Below are positions 7,364 through 15,171 of a stretch of DNA of 46,428 nucleotides, in pieces. Source of the DNA: CAZWSC01 sp964636385 (GTDB taxonomy: Bacteria > Eisenbacteria > RBG-16-71-46 > CAIMUX01); assembly GCA_964636385.1 (NCBI GenBank), contig CAZWSC010000100.1, forward strand, positions 1 to 46,428. The letters are read 5' to 3'. The notes beneath the pieces were generated by a model, which saw nothing but the letters and a program-made list of their open reading frames with translations, had not been told where the DNA came from and searched no databases. Position 1 is the first letter of the stretch; each line of letters opens with the position of its first letter. The translations under genes were made by a program, and so were the position numbers.

Positions 7364-9457
7364 CTACTGATCCTTCTCGCTCTCCTCCAGGACAGCCTTG
7401 CGCGAGAGCCGGATTTTGCCCTCCTCGTCCACACCGATGACCTTGACGAGCACGATGTCCCCTTCGCTGAGCACATCCTCGACCCTTGCCACCCGGCGAT
7501 GCTCGAGCTCCGATATGTGCACCAGGCCGTCGCGTCCCGGCAGGATTTCCACGAATGCGCCGAAGTTGACGATCCTCCTCACGCGCCCGCGGTAGATGCG
7601 GCCGATCTCCGGGTCTTCGGTGAGGGAGCGCACGATGTCGACCGCCTTCTGCGCCATCTCCGAATCGATGCAGGCGATCTTTACCGTACCGTCGTCCTCG
7701 ATGTCGATGGAAGCGCCGGTCTGCTCGGTGATCTTCTTGATCATCTTCCCCCCCGGGCCGATGACGTCACGGATCTTGTCCGGGTTGATCTTGATGACGA
7801 GGATCCGCGGCGCATACTGCGAGATCTCGGAACGTGACTCGGCGATCGTCTGGTTCATGATGTTCAGGATATGCAGCCGCCCGAGGCGTGCCTGCTCGAG
7901 CGCACGCTTCAGCGTGTCTATGTCGAGCCCCTTTATCTTGATGTCCATCTGAACCGATGTGATTCCCTCGGCCGTACCTGCAACCTTGAAGTCCATGTCG
8001 CCCAGGTGGTCCTCAACGCCCATGATGTCCGAAAGGACTGCCGTGCTCTGCCCCTCCTTGACGAGACCCATGGCGATCCCCGCGACCGGGGCCTTGATCG
8101 GCACGCCCGCATCCATCAGTGAGAGGCTGCCCCCGCAGACCGACGCCATGGACGACGAGCCGTTGGACTCCAGGACATCCGAGACGAGCCGGATCGTGTA
8201 CGGGAACCGCTCGTTGGACGGAGCCACGGCGGCGAGGGCCCGCTCTGACAATGCCCCGTGCCCGATCTCCCTCCTCCCCGGGCCGCGCGAAGGCCTTGTC
8301 TCACCAACGCTGTACGAAGGGAAGTTGTAGTGGAGCATGAAGGTCTTCCATGACTGGCCCATCAGCTCCTCGATCTTCTGCTCGTCCACCGACGTTCCGA
8401 GCGTGGTGACCACCAGGGTCTGCGTCTGACCGCGCGTGAAGATGGCGCTGCCGTGCGTTCTCGGCAGTGCGCCCACCTCGCAGGTGATGTGGCGGACCTC
8501 ATCCGGCCTGCGTCCGTCGACGCGCACCGACTCATCCAGGATCATCTTCCTCATGAGCTCGCGCTCGTGCCTGCGCAGGCTCGCGGCGATCTCGTCTCCG
8601 CGCTCCGGGTACTCCGCAGCGAACTGCTCCATGGCCTCATCGATGCAGGCACGCATGGCACCCTCACGCTCCGCCTTGTCCGCAATACGGATCGACGCCG
8701 CAACCCTGTCCCGGAAGCCCATGACGACCTTCTCCGCGAGCTTCTCGTCCACCGGTTTCGGCTGCCAGTCGCGCTTTGGCCTCCCGGCCAGCTCCACCAG
8801 CTTGTTAACCATCTCCACGATCGACCTGATGTGCGGATGGGCAAACTGCATGGCGTCTGCAAGCTGCTCCTCTGAGATCTCTGCCGCCTCCCCCTCCACC
8901 ATGACGATCGACTCCGCGGTGCCGGCCACCACCAGGCTGAGCCGGCTCATCTCCAGCTCCCCGCTGGTGGGGTTGAGCACGAAGCTGCCATCCTGGTCCA
9001 TGCCGACGCGGACTGCGCCGATCGGCTCGGGGAACGGAAGATCGCTCAGGCAGACAGCGCACGATGCGCCTATCAGCCCCAGTACGTCGGGGTCGTTCTC
9101 CTGGTCCGAGGAGAGCACCTCGGCCATGACCTGGATCTCGAACCTGAAGGACTTGTCGAAGTACGGCCTGAGACTGCGGTCGATGAGGCGGGAGGAAAGA
9201 ACCTCCTTCTCGTTCGGCCTGCCCTCGCGCTTGAAGAAGCCGCCGGGTATCCTGCCCGCTGCGTATGTCTTCTCGCGGTACTCGACGAAGAGCGGCAGGA
9301 AGTCGCGGTCGATCTCGTGCGTGCCTCCGACTGCCGTCGCCAGAAGCACTGTATCCCCGTAGCGAACCCAGACGGATCCGCCGGCCTGCTTTGCCACCTT
9401 GCCTGTCTCGATGGTCAGATTGCGGCCGCCGAGTTCCATGGTGAGTGTGTGGATCAT
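7364..9457 (-). CDS. pnp: Polyribonucleotide nucleotidyltransferase (PNPase)
   Basis: A 697-residue 3'-5' phosphorolytic exoribonuclease, full length for the family. Domains in order: RNase PH-like 1 (from about residue 10; RSLRPYFDKSF), the helical linker, RNase PH-like 2 with GRREIGHGALSERAL and SNGSSSMASVCGGSLSLMDAG, a KH domain (IRDVIGPGGKMIKKITEQTG) and a C-terminal S1 domain (GRVRRIVNFGAFVEILPG). It works in mRNA decay and quality control, often with RNase E/Y and an RNA helicase. It is downstream of rpsO with a structured 111-base spacer, the arrangement through which PNPase and RNase III regulate pnp in other bacteria. Confidence 0.97.
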   Translation of the reverse strand: MIHTLTMELGGRNLTIETGKVAKQAGGSVWVRYGDTVLLATAVGGTHEIDRDFLPLFVEYREKTYAAGRIPGGFFKREGRPNEKEVLSSRLIDRSLRPYFDKSFRFEIQVMAEVLSSDQENDPDVLGLIGASCAVCLSDLPFPEPIGAVRVGMDQDGSFVLNPTSGELEMSRLSLVVAGTAESIVMVEGEAAEISEEQLADAMQFAHPHIRSIVEMVNKLVELAGRPKRDWQPKPVDEKLAEKVVMGFRDRVAASIRIADKAEREGAMRACIDEAMEQFAAEYPERGDEIAASLRRHERELMRKMILDESVRVDGRRPDEVRHITCEVGALPRTHGSAIFTRGQTQTLVVTTLGTSVDEQKIEELMGQSWKTFMLHYNFPSYSVGETRPSRGPGRREIGHGALSERALAAVAPSNERFPYTIRLVSDVLESNGSSSMASVCGGSLSLMDAGVPIKAPVAGIAMGLVKEGQSTAVLSDIMGVEDHLGDMDFKVAGTAEGITSVQMDIKIKGLDIDTLKRALEQARLGRLHILNIMNQTIAESRSEISQYAPRILVIKINPDKIRDVIGPGGKMIKKITEQTGASIDIEDDGTVKIACIDSEMAQKAVDIVRSLTEDPEIGRIYRGRVRRIVNFGAFVEILPGRDGLVHISELEHRRVARVEDVLSEGDIVLVKVIGVDEEGKIRLSRKAVLEESEKDQ

Positions 9458-9503
9458 GAGTTTCTCCCAACTGTCCCGAGAAGATAACGGAAGGCTATAC
9501 CCG

Positions 9504-9537
9504 CGCCGCCGGGATCCGCGGGCCCCGAAGGGCGGCG
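9504..9537 (-). promoter_or_regulatory. GC-rich hairpin between rpsO and pnp
   Basis: Inverted repeat cgccgcc (9504-9510) / ggcggcg (9531-9537), a 7-bp perfect stem with a 20-base loop that can pair further inside (GGG/CCC). No U-tract follows, so it is not a clear terminator. It lies in the pnp leader, where E. coli has an RNase III processing site; a similar role here is inference. Confidence 0.4.
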
Positions 9538-9568
9538 ACCCGGCGACGGGATGAATGCCGGCGTGGTT

Positions 9569-9838
9569 CTAGCGGCGGAGACCGAGGTCCTTCACAAGAC
9601 TCCGGTAGCTCTCGAGCTTGGTCCTCTTGAGGTATTCCAGAAGCTTGCGGCGGCGGCCGACCATCCTGAGCAACCCCCTTCGGGAGTGGTGATCGGTCGT
9701 ATGCTTCTTGAAGTGCTCGGTGAGATGCTTGATCTTCTCCGACAACAAGGCGATCTGCACCTCCGGGCTGCCGGAATCCAGATCATGAAGCTTGTAGCGG
9801 GAGATTATCTCCTGCTTCTCTTCCTTCGAAAGCGGCAT
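9569..9838 (-). CDS. rpsO: 30S ribosomal protein S15
   Basis: An 89-residue S15, exactly the usual length. It shows LHDLDSGSPEVQIALLSEKI, LTEHFKKHTTDHHSRRGLL and VGRRRKLLEYL, the conserved rRNA-contact segments. It binds 16S rRNA at the h20-h22 junction and bridges to 23S rRNA. The start is the ATG at 9838, six bases after GGAGG; a GTG directly before it is too close to the ribosome-binding site. It is followed by pnp as in most bacteria. The upstream 87-base leader is structured, and S15 is known to repress its own translation through leader structures in several phyla. Confidence 0.97.
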   Translation of the reverse strand: MPLSKEEKQEIISRYKLHDLDSGSPEVQIALLSEKIKHLTEHFKKHTTDHHSRRGLLRMVGRRRKLLEYLKRTKLESYRSLVKDLGLRR

Positions 9839-9860
9839 CACATTCCTCCGATTGAAAACA

Positions 9861-9924
9861 GGCCGGTACTTCCAGCCTAGAGCCCCACAGGCAGGCTTGC
9901 ATCCTTCTTCGGCAATGACCGGCC
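9861..9924 (-). promoter_or_regulatory. Structured rpsO leader, candidate S15 autoregulatory RNA
   Basis: A 7-bp inverted repeat, ggccggt (9861-9867) / accggcc (9918-9924), encloses smaller helices such as agcct (9874-9878) / aggct (9893-9897). It sits immediately before the rpsO ribosome-binding site (stem end about 15 bases from the SD). S15 leader regulation is established in several lineages with unrelated structures; that this one does the same is inference. Confidence 0.4.
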
Positions 9925-9928
9925 CACT

Positions 9929-10951
9929 CTAGCAGTCCGGTTTGCCGTGTTCAACCAATCCGTTTGACGAACTGCGACTTTTCTTGCCGTCACTCGATGG
10001 CCACACGGGCAAAGGCTTTGCAGGAGGCTGATGCGATCTCAACCACTCCTCCGCGGCGGCGATGTCCTGCCTGACAGCTGTCCGCAACTCGGCCACTCCG
10101 GTGAACCGGCGCTCGCTCCGAAGGCGGCATCCCAGATGGACAGCCAGCACTCCGCCCCGGATATCTCCTTGCCAACCAATAAGATGTACCTCGACGACAG
10201 TCCGCCCGTCATTCGCCAGCGTGGGCCTCACGCCCACATTCAGAACCGCTGGCAGAAGCCGGCCGCCAAGCTCCGCCCACGCGGCATAGACCCCGGTTGC
10301 CGGCAGGATCTGAGCCGGATGCAGCCTCAGGTTCGCTGTCGGTACGATCAGGCGGGCACCCTCTCCCCGGCCGCGCCCGACAACACCCTCGAGGACGAAT
10401 GAGTGGCCCAACACCTCTTCGGCCTCCCTCATCTCTCCCTTTCCGATCGTCTCCCTGACCCAGCTGCTGCTGAGAACACGCCCCTCGCTGTGGATGGGAC
10501 CGAACTGCCTCACATCGAAGCCCAGGCGCATCCCCTCAGCCCTCAGAGAATCCGCCGTTCCCGTCCTGTCCCTGCCGAAGCGGAAGTCGTACCCGATCCA
10601 GAACTCCACCGGATTCACCGAAGGCAGGATCAGATCCCTCAGGAACTCGCCGGGTTCCAGCGAGGCCAGGTGTTCGGAGAAAGGCAGGATCCAGGCCATC
10701 CGCATGCCGATCTCGGCAAGAAGGCGGAGTTTCACAGGACGGGGAGTGATCACGTGCCGTCGTACTGCCGGCGCCAGCACGGTAACGGGATGTGGATCGA
10801 AGGTGATGGCGAGGGGGACCGCATCCAGGGCCCGGGACCGCGAGAGAACCAGTTCGCAGAGCGCCCGGTGGCCCTCGTGTACCCCGTCAAAGACACCGAT
10901 CGTTGCCACAACCCTCGGAATCTCCGAAGCGGCGCTTCCGGATCCCCTCAT
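9929..10951 (-). CDS. ribF: Bifunctional riboflavin kinase / FAD synthetase
   Basis: A 340-residue RibF that converts riboflavin to FMN and then FAD. The N-terminal nucleotidyltransferase domain has GVFDGVHEGHR (about residue 18, the HxGH-type site), FDPHP and GYDFRFGRDR. SSSWVRETIGKGEM marks the end of that domain. The C-terminal flavokinase domain has GVVGRGRGEGARLIVPTANL, a variant of the usual G-F-P-T-A-N with the PTAN core kept, then GVYAAWAELGG, NVGVRPTL and HLIGWQGDIRG. A hydrophilic tail of about 35 residues follows. It lies 3 bases after truB, as in the Bacillus truB-ribC order, so it is probably co-translated. Confidence 0.95.
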   Translation of the reverse strand: MRGSGSAASEIPRVVATIGVFDGVHEGHRALCELVLSRSRALDAVPLAITFDPHPVTVLAPAVRRHVITPRPVKLRLLAEIGMRMAWILPFSEHLASLEPGEFLRDLILPSVNPVEFWIGYDFRFGRDRTGTADSLRAEGMRLGFDVRQFGPIHSEGRVLSSSWVRETIGKGEMREAEEVLGHSFVLEGVVGRGRGEGARLIVPTANLRLHPAQILPATGVYAAWAELGGRLLPAVLNVGVRPTLANDGRTVVEVHLIGWQGDIRGGVLAVHLGCRLRSERRFTGVAELRTAVRQDIAAAEEWLRSHQPPAKPLPVWPSSDGKKSRSSSNGLVEHGKPDC

Positions 10952-10954
10952 GGC

Positions 10955-11920
10955 TCAGAAGACGCGGTCCAGGCGGACCGATGCGGCCATTTCGATCGGC
11001 CGGTCCGCCGGCCCCGGCAGAAGATCGAGGGTGGCGATCGCCAGGAGTTCGCCCTCACGGCCGAGCAGGCGGATCGTCTGGCCCAGGGCAGGCTGCGCGT
11101 CGAACTCCAGCCACTTCCAGGGCGGGGCCATCCCCTGCTTCAGGCGCCTGATCCAGTGGCCATCCACTTTCGCTGCCGGGAGATGGCCGAGCGCCCCGGA
11201 CAAGGAGACGGCGGAACCCCGAAGGCCTCCGGGCGTGTTCCCGGGAGGCGAGATGATCCGCACCGAATCGGCGACACGGAACCCGCCCACGGACGTCCGT
11301 GTCAGGCTTTCGATCGTGGCCAGGGCCGGCACCTTCGCTGCCAGATCCTCAATGAGCGTGCGGACGTAGGTTCCCCTGCCGCACTCCACCTCGAAGTCGA
11401 CACGCGGCAGGTCGACATCCACGATGGTAAAGCGGTCGATACGGATCGGGCGGGCCTCCCGCTCAACGGCGATCCCCTTGCGGGCAAGATCGTACAGCCT
11501 GCGCCCTTCGACCTTCACCGCAGAGACCATCGGAGGAGTCTGCATGGTTCGTCCGAGAAACTGGTCTGCGAATCTCTGCAGCTCTTCCAGGCCAATCCGC
11601 GGGACGGGCCCCTCCTCGATGATCGCACCGGCCATGTCTCCACTGTCGGTTCGTCTGCCCAGGATCATTGTCCCGCGGTACCCCTTTGGAAGATCCATAA
11701 GATACGGCACCAGCCTGGTCCCTCTTCCCACTCCGACCACAAGGACTCCGCTGGCAAAGGGATCCAGGCTCCCTGCATGACCGACACGCCGCTCGCCCAG
11801 GATGCGGCGGACACGGCTTACCGCGTCGTGACTCGTCCAGGGGATCTCTTTGTAGACATTCAGTACGAAGTCGGTTCGATCCCAGGCCTGAAGCGCTCCC
11901 GTGGAACGTTCCGCCTTCAC
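10955..11920 (-). CDS. truB: tRNA pseudouridine(55) synthase
   Basis: A 321-residue TruB that makes pseudouridine 55 in the T-loop of tRNAs. The catalytic Asp is in RVGHAGSLDPFASGVLVVGVG. The KGYRGTMILGRRTDSGDMAG segment and the later CGRGTYVRTLIEDLA are also diagnostic. A C-terminal PUA-like region follows (EFDAQPALGQTIRLLGREGELLAIA). The start overlaps the rbfA stop by 4 bases (ATGA). It lies inside the infB-rbfA-truB-ribF-rpsO run. Confidence 0.95.
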   Translation of the reverse strand: MKAERSTGALQAWDRTDFVLNVYKEIPWTSHDAVSRVRRILGERRVGHAGSLDPFASGVLVVGVGRGTRLVPYLMDLPKGYRGTMILGRRTDSGDMAGAIIEEGPVPRIGLEELQRFADQFLGRTMQTPPMVSAVKVEGRRLYDLARKGIAVEREARPIRIDRFTIVDVDLPRVDFEVECGRGTYVRTLIEDLAAKVPALATIESLTRTSVGGFRVADSVRIISPPGNTPGGLRGSAVSLSGALGHLPAAKVDGHWIRRLKQGMAPPWKWLEFDAQPALGQTIRLLGREGELLAIATLDLLPGPADRPIEMAASVRLDRVF

Positions 11921-12357
11921 TCCCGCCCCCCTGCATCGTCGTCTTCCGCAGGGCCCGTGGAGAGATCCGGATCGACTGCAGGAGCCCCGTCTCCGCCGGA
12001 TGAGCCACCGCTGTCCAGCCCCAGCTCCCTCAGGCTCTCCTGGATCCGCTCGCTGTGTTCCATGCCGGCATCAGGCTGGAAACGCAGCTCCGGAACCTTT
12101 CGCAGCCTGACCTCCCGTGCCAGCTCGCTTCGGACGAACGAAGAGGCGCGTTCAAGCGCCTGAACAGTCTGCTCCCGATCCTCCGCGGTTCCCAGGACCG
12201 AGACGTAGACGCGTGCATGCGCAAGATCGCGTGACACATCTACCCTGGTGATCACGGCGTTACGTACGCCCGGATCCCTGACCCGGTACAGCAGGATCTC
12301 GGAGATGACCTGGCGCAGTTGCTCCGCCACCCGCTCCATTCGGGGACCCTTCACCAT
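11917..12357 (-). CDS. rbfA: 30S ribosome-binding factor A
   Basis: A 146-residue RbfA, a KH-fold protein needed for late 16S rRNA maturation and cold adaptation. The core is typical: RMERVAEQLRQVISEILL, ITRVDVSRDLAHARVYVSVLG, SSFVRSELAREVRLRKVPELRF. The C-terminus extends about 25 residues beyond the usual end as an acidic, Gly/Asp-rich tail. The start ATG lies just behind GGAGGAGA and overlaps the ylxP-like gene by 7 bases. The internal ATG at 12339 (MERVAEQL) is an alternative start. Confidence 0.93.
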   Translation of the reverse strand: MVKGPRMERVAEQLRQVISEILLYRVRDPGVRNAVITRVDVSRDLAHARVYVSVLGTAEDREQTVQALERASSFVRSELAREVRLRKVPELRFQPDAGMEHSERIQESLRELGLDSGGSSGGDGAPAVDPDLSTGPAEDDDAGGRE

Positions 12358-12659
12358 TCTCCTCCGTCGTCTATGGCGTGAACCCGAACCCGGAAGTCGA
12401 GCAGATCAGCACGCAACTCCGACTCCACCTCCCTGCGTGCAGCCTCCAGCCCGTTGCGGGCCGAGCCCTCCGATTGAGCAACAAGCGCAACACCCAGAAC
12501 AGCCCTCTGCCACAGGTCATTCAGGTCTACCTCCGCCACGGCCAGGCGGAGCCGTCCCTGGAGCCTGTCCTTCAGGCGGTTCACCACCGACCGCTTCTCC
12601 TTCAGAGAGCGGCTCTGCGGTATGAGAATCTCTATTCTGGCTGCACCGTAGAACATCAT
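12351..12659 (-). CDS. DUF503 (YlxP-like) protein
   Basis: A small protein of about 102 residues. Its beginning MMFYGAARIEILIPQSRSLK, the KEKRSVV-type basic segment, and AVAEVDLNDLWQRAVLGVAL are hallmarks of DUF503/YlxP. The frame is open to a GTG at 12692, but the ATG at 12659 (or the next one, 12656) matches the family N-terminus. YlxP homologues sit between infB and rbfA in many bacteria; a role in ribosome assembly is suspected from that context, but no activity is proven. No good Shine-Dalgarno is visible, so translation may depend on infB. Confidence 0.87.
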   Translation of the reverse strand: MMFYGAARIEILIPQSRSLKEKRSVVNRLKDRLQGRLRLAVAEVDLNDLWQRAVLGVALVAQSEGSARNGLEAARREVESELRADLLDFRVRVHAIDDGGEW

Positions 12660-12707
12660 TTGTGGGAAACGGGAGCAGGAGATCTGCAGCACGGCTGGAA
12701 CGGCCCC

Positions 12708-12724
12708 GGCCCGTCAAGCGGGCC
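12708..12724 (-). repeat. Perfect 6-bp hairpin between infB and ylxP
   Basis: GGCCCG (12708-12713) and CGGGCC (12719-12724) with a 5-base loop, 5 bases after the infB stop. No T-run follows in either direction, so it looks like an intercistronic stability or pausing hairpin rather than a terminator. Confidence 0.35.
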
Positions 12725-12729
12725 CCGGT

Positions 12730-15171
12730 CTAGTCGAGGTGCCTCGCGACCTCTTCCACCGTGTAGGCCTCGATGACGTCCCCTTCCTTGAGATCCTCGA
12801 ATCCCTCCAGCCCGATGCCGCACTCGTAGCCGTTGGTCACCTCCCGCACGTCATCCTTGATTCTCTTCAGCGATGAGAAAGTGCCGTCATAGACCACATC
12901 GGCGTTGCGATAGACGCGCGCGCGGTCTCCACGGCGTACGGTGCCCGAGACGACGAAACTGCCTGCAATGCTCCCGACCTTGCTTATGTGGAAGACCTGC
13001 CGCACCTCGGCCGAACCGCTTATCTTCTCAATCTTCTCAGGGGCCAGAAGGCCGCTCATGGCATCCTTGACATCCTTCACGAGATCATAGATGACGCGAT
13101 AGAGACGGACATCGACCTGTTCGCTCATGGCCGCCTGGTGCGCCTTGGCATCCGGACGCGTGTGGAAACCGACGACGATAGCGCCGCTCGCCCTGGCGAG
13201 TATCACATCCGACTCGTTTATCAGGCCCACTCCCTCGTGGATGATCCGGACCTTCACCTCGTCCGTGCTCAGCTTGAGAAGGCTGTCGCGGATCGCTTCC
13301 AGCGACCCTCCCACGTCAGTCTTGAGGACGACAAGGAGGTCGTGCAGCTCGCCCCGCTGTATTCTCTCCTGAATCGAGACCAGCGAAATCGCCTGCTCGC
13401 GCAGCCTGTGAGAGTGCTCCCGGGCGATCTGCGACCTCTTGCCGGCGATCTCCCTGGACTCCGCTTCGCTTTTCAGCACGGTGAAGGTATCCCCCGCTTG
13501 TGGAATTCCGGCCCAGCCCAGGACCTCCACCGGGGTGGAGGGCCCGGCCTCCTCGATCCGCCGGCCCGTGTCGTCGACCATCGCGCGGACCTTCCCGAAC
13601 TCGGTGCCGCACACAAAGGCGTCACCGATTCTCAGGGTGCCGTTCTGAATCAGGATCGTCGAAACGATGCCACGCCCTGCTTCGCGCCTGGCCTCGATCA
13701 CCACCCCCCTGGCCCTGCGGCCCGGCTCCGCCTTGAGCTCGAGCATCTCCGACTCAAGCAGGATCATCTCCAGGAGCTTGTCCACATTGTTCCCGTGCTT
13801 GGCCGAGATCTCGACCGCAACGGTCTTGCCGCCCCACTCCTCAACCAGCACTCCGTGCTCGGAAAGCTCCTTCTTGACGCGCTCGATGTTTGCGTTGGCC
13901 AGGTCGATCTTGTTGATGGCGACCACGATCGGAACGCCCGCGGCCTTCGCGTGGCTGATCGCCTCGATCGTCTGGGGCATGACGTGATCGTCCGCCGCAA
14001 CCACCAGAACCACGATGTCGGTGACCTGGGCACCCCGTGCGCGCATTGCCGTGAATGCTTCGTGGCCGGGTGTATCAAGGAAGGCGATCCGTCCCTCACC
14101 CACCCTGGTGGAGTAGGCCCCGATGTGCTGGGTGATTCCGCCCGACTCCCCCTCGATCACCCGGGCCTTCCGCACATAGTCCAGAAGGCTCGTCTTCCCG
14201 TGATCGACATGCCCCATGACAGTCACGATCGGCGCCCGGGAGACCGCCTCGAACTCCCTGTCCTCCTCGTCGTCCTTTGCCAGGATCTCCGCCCCAACCT
14301 CCTCCACGAACTCGGGCTCATATCCGAACTCATAGAGAATCGCGGTAATGGCATCCTTGTCCAGGCGGTGGTTCATGGTGGCCATGATCCCGAGACCCAG
14401 GCATGTGGCTATGACCTCGGTGGGCTTGACCTCCATGATGGAAGCAAGCTCAGCAACCGTGGCGAGATCGTAGACCTGAAGAACATTGGTCTCCTCGATC
14501 TCGCCCGTCTCTCCCGTCCGCCGCCGGCGACGCACGCGCTGACGGCCCTTCGAGAGATCGGCCATGGTCTTGCGGACCTGGTCCTTCACCGCCTGCTCGT
14601 CGACGTGGCGCTTCTTCCTCTTCTTCCGATCGCGGCGGCCGCCTGTCGTGTGCACCCTGGCGGGGGCCGACCAGTCCCTGGAATCCCTTCGTGTCGTCGC
14701 GGGCCTGTCGACTCTTCCCGGCCTGGCATCGACGGCGGGACGTGCCGGCCTGGCCGTGCGCTCGGCCGGTTGCCGGGGCACCGGCTCCCGAGGCGGTCTT
14801 CTGACCTCGCGCGTCTCCTGCTTTCGTGGTGGCTCGGTCCGGGCTCCCTTCGCCCGCGCGGCGGGAGACTCGGCACGTGCCGCAGGCTTCGGCTTCCCGG
14901 CCACATCCACGGACGGGGGTGTCTTCGTCTCGCCGGGCCCTACAGCCTCGGGCTTGCGCTGAATCACTTCCCGGATGTGCGCCTTCTTCTCGGTCTCCCT
15001 CTTCGTGGCCTCCTTCTCGAGAGCGATCCTCTCCCTGATCAGCGCGATCAGATCGCCCTCAACCGAGCTCATGGGGCCTTTCACCTCATGGCCCAGGTCG
15101 CCGACGATCTTGACCAGAGCTTCACTGGAGATCTTCAGCTCTCTGGCCAGTTGGAAGACTCGAACCTTCAC
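12730..15171 (-). CDS. infB: Translation initiation factor IF-2
   Basis: An 813-residue IF-2 that places fMet-tRNA on the 30S subunit and drives subunit joining. The N-terminal IF2_N helix bundle (MKVRVFQLARELKISSEALV) is followed by a Pro/Arg-rich linker (about residues 85-195). The G domain has GHVDHGKTS (G1), GGIT (G2), DTPGHEAF (G3), NKID (G4) and SAK (G5). Domains II-IV follow, with VGSIAGSFVVSGTVRRGDRARVYR near the end. A small oddity is His in DDHVMPQT, where Gly is most common. The GTG start at 15171 shares one base with the nusA stop (TAGTG), and GGGAGG lies upstream. Confidence 0.96.
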   Translation of the reverse strand: MKVRVFQLARELKISSEALVKIVGDLGHEVKGPMSSVEGDLIALIRERIALEKEATKRETEKKAHIREVIQRKPEAVGPGETKTPPSVDVAGKPKPAARAESPAARAKGARTEPPRKQETREVRRPPREPVPRQPAERTARPARPAVDARPGRVDRPATTRRDSRDWSAPARVHTTGGRRDRKKRKKRHVDEQAVKDQVRKTMADLSKGRQRVRRRRRTGETGEIEETNVLQVYDLATVAELASIMEVKPTEVIATCLGLGIMATMNHRLDKDAITAILYEFGYEPEFVEEVGAEILAKDDEEDREFEAVSRAPIVTVMGHVDHGKTSLLDYVRKARVIEGESGGITQHIGAYSTRVGEGRIAFLDTPGHEAFTAMRARGAQVTDIVVLVVAADDHVMPQTIEAISHAKAAGVPIVVAINKIDLANANIERVKKELSEHGVLVEEWGGKTVAVEISAKHGNNVDKLLEMILLESEMLELKAEPGRRARGVVIEARREAGRGIVSTILIQNGTLRIGDAFVCGTEFGKVRAMVDDTGRRIEEAGPSTPVEVLGWAGIPQAGDTFTVLKSEAESREIAGKRSQIAREHSHRLREQAISLVSIQERIQRGELHDLLVVLKTDVGGSLEAIRDSLLKLSTDEVKVRIIHEGVGLINESDVILARASGAIVVGFHTRPDAKAHQAAMSEQVDVRLYRVIYDLVKDVKDAMSGLLAPEKIEKISGSAEVRQVFHISKVGSIAGSFVVSGTVRRGDRARVYRNADVVYDGTFSSLKRIKDDVREVTNGYECGIGLEGFEDLKEGDVIEAYTVEEVARHLD

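Noticed and set aside
10403..12163. A 586-codon plus-strand open frame opposite ribF, truB and rbfA
   Set aside because: Antisense shadow in a high-GC region; low-complexity translation.
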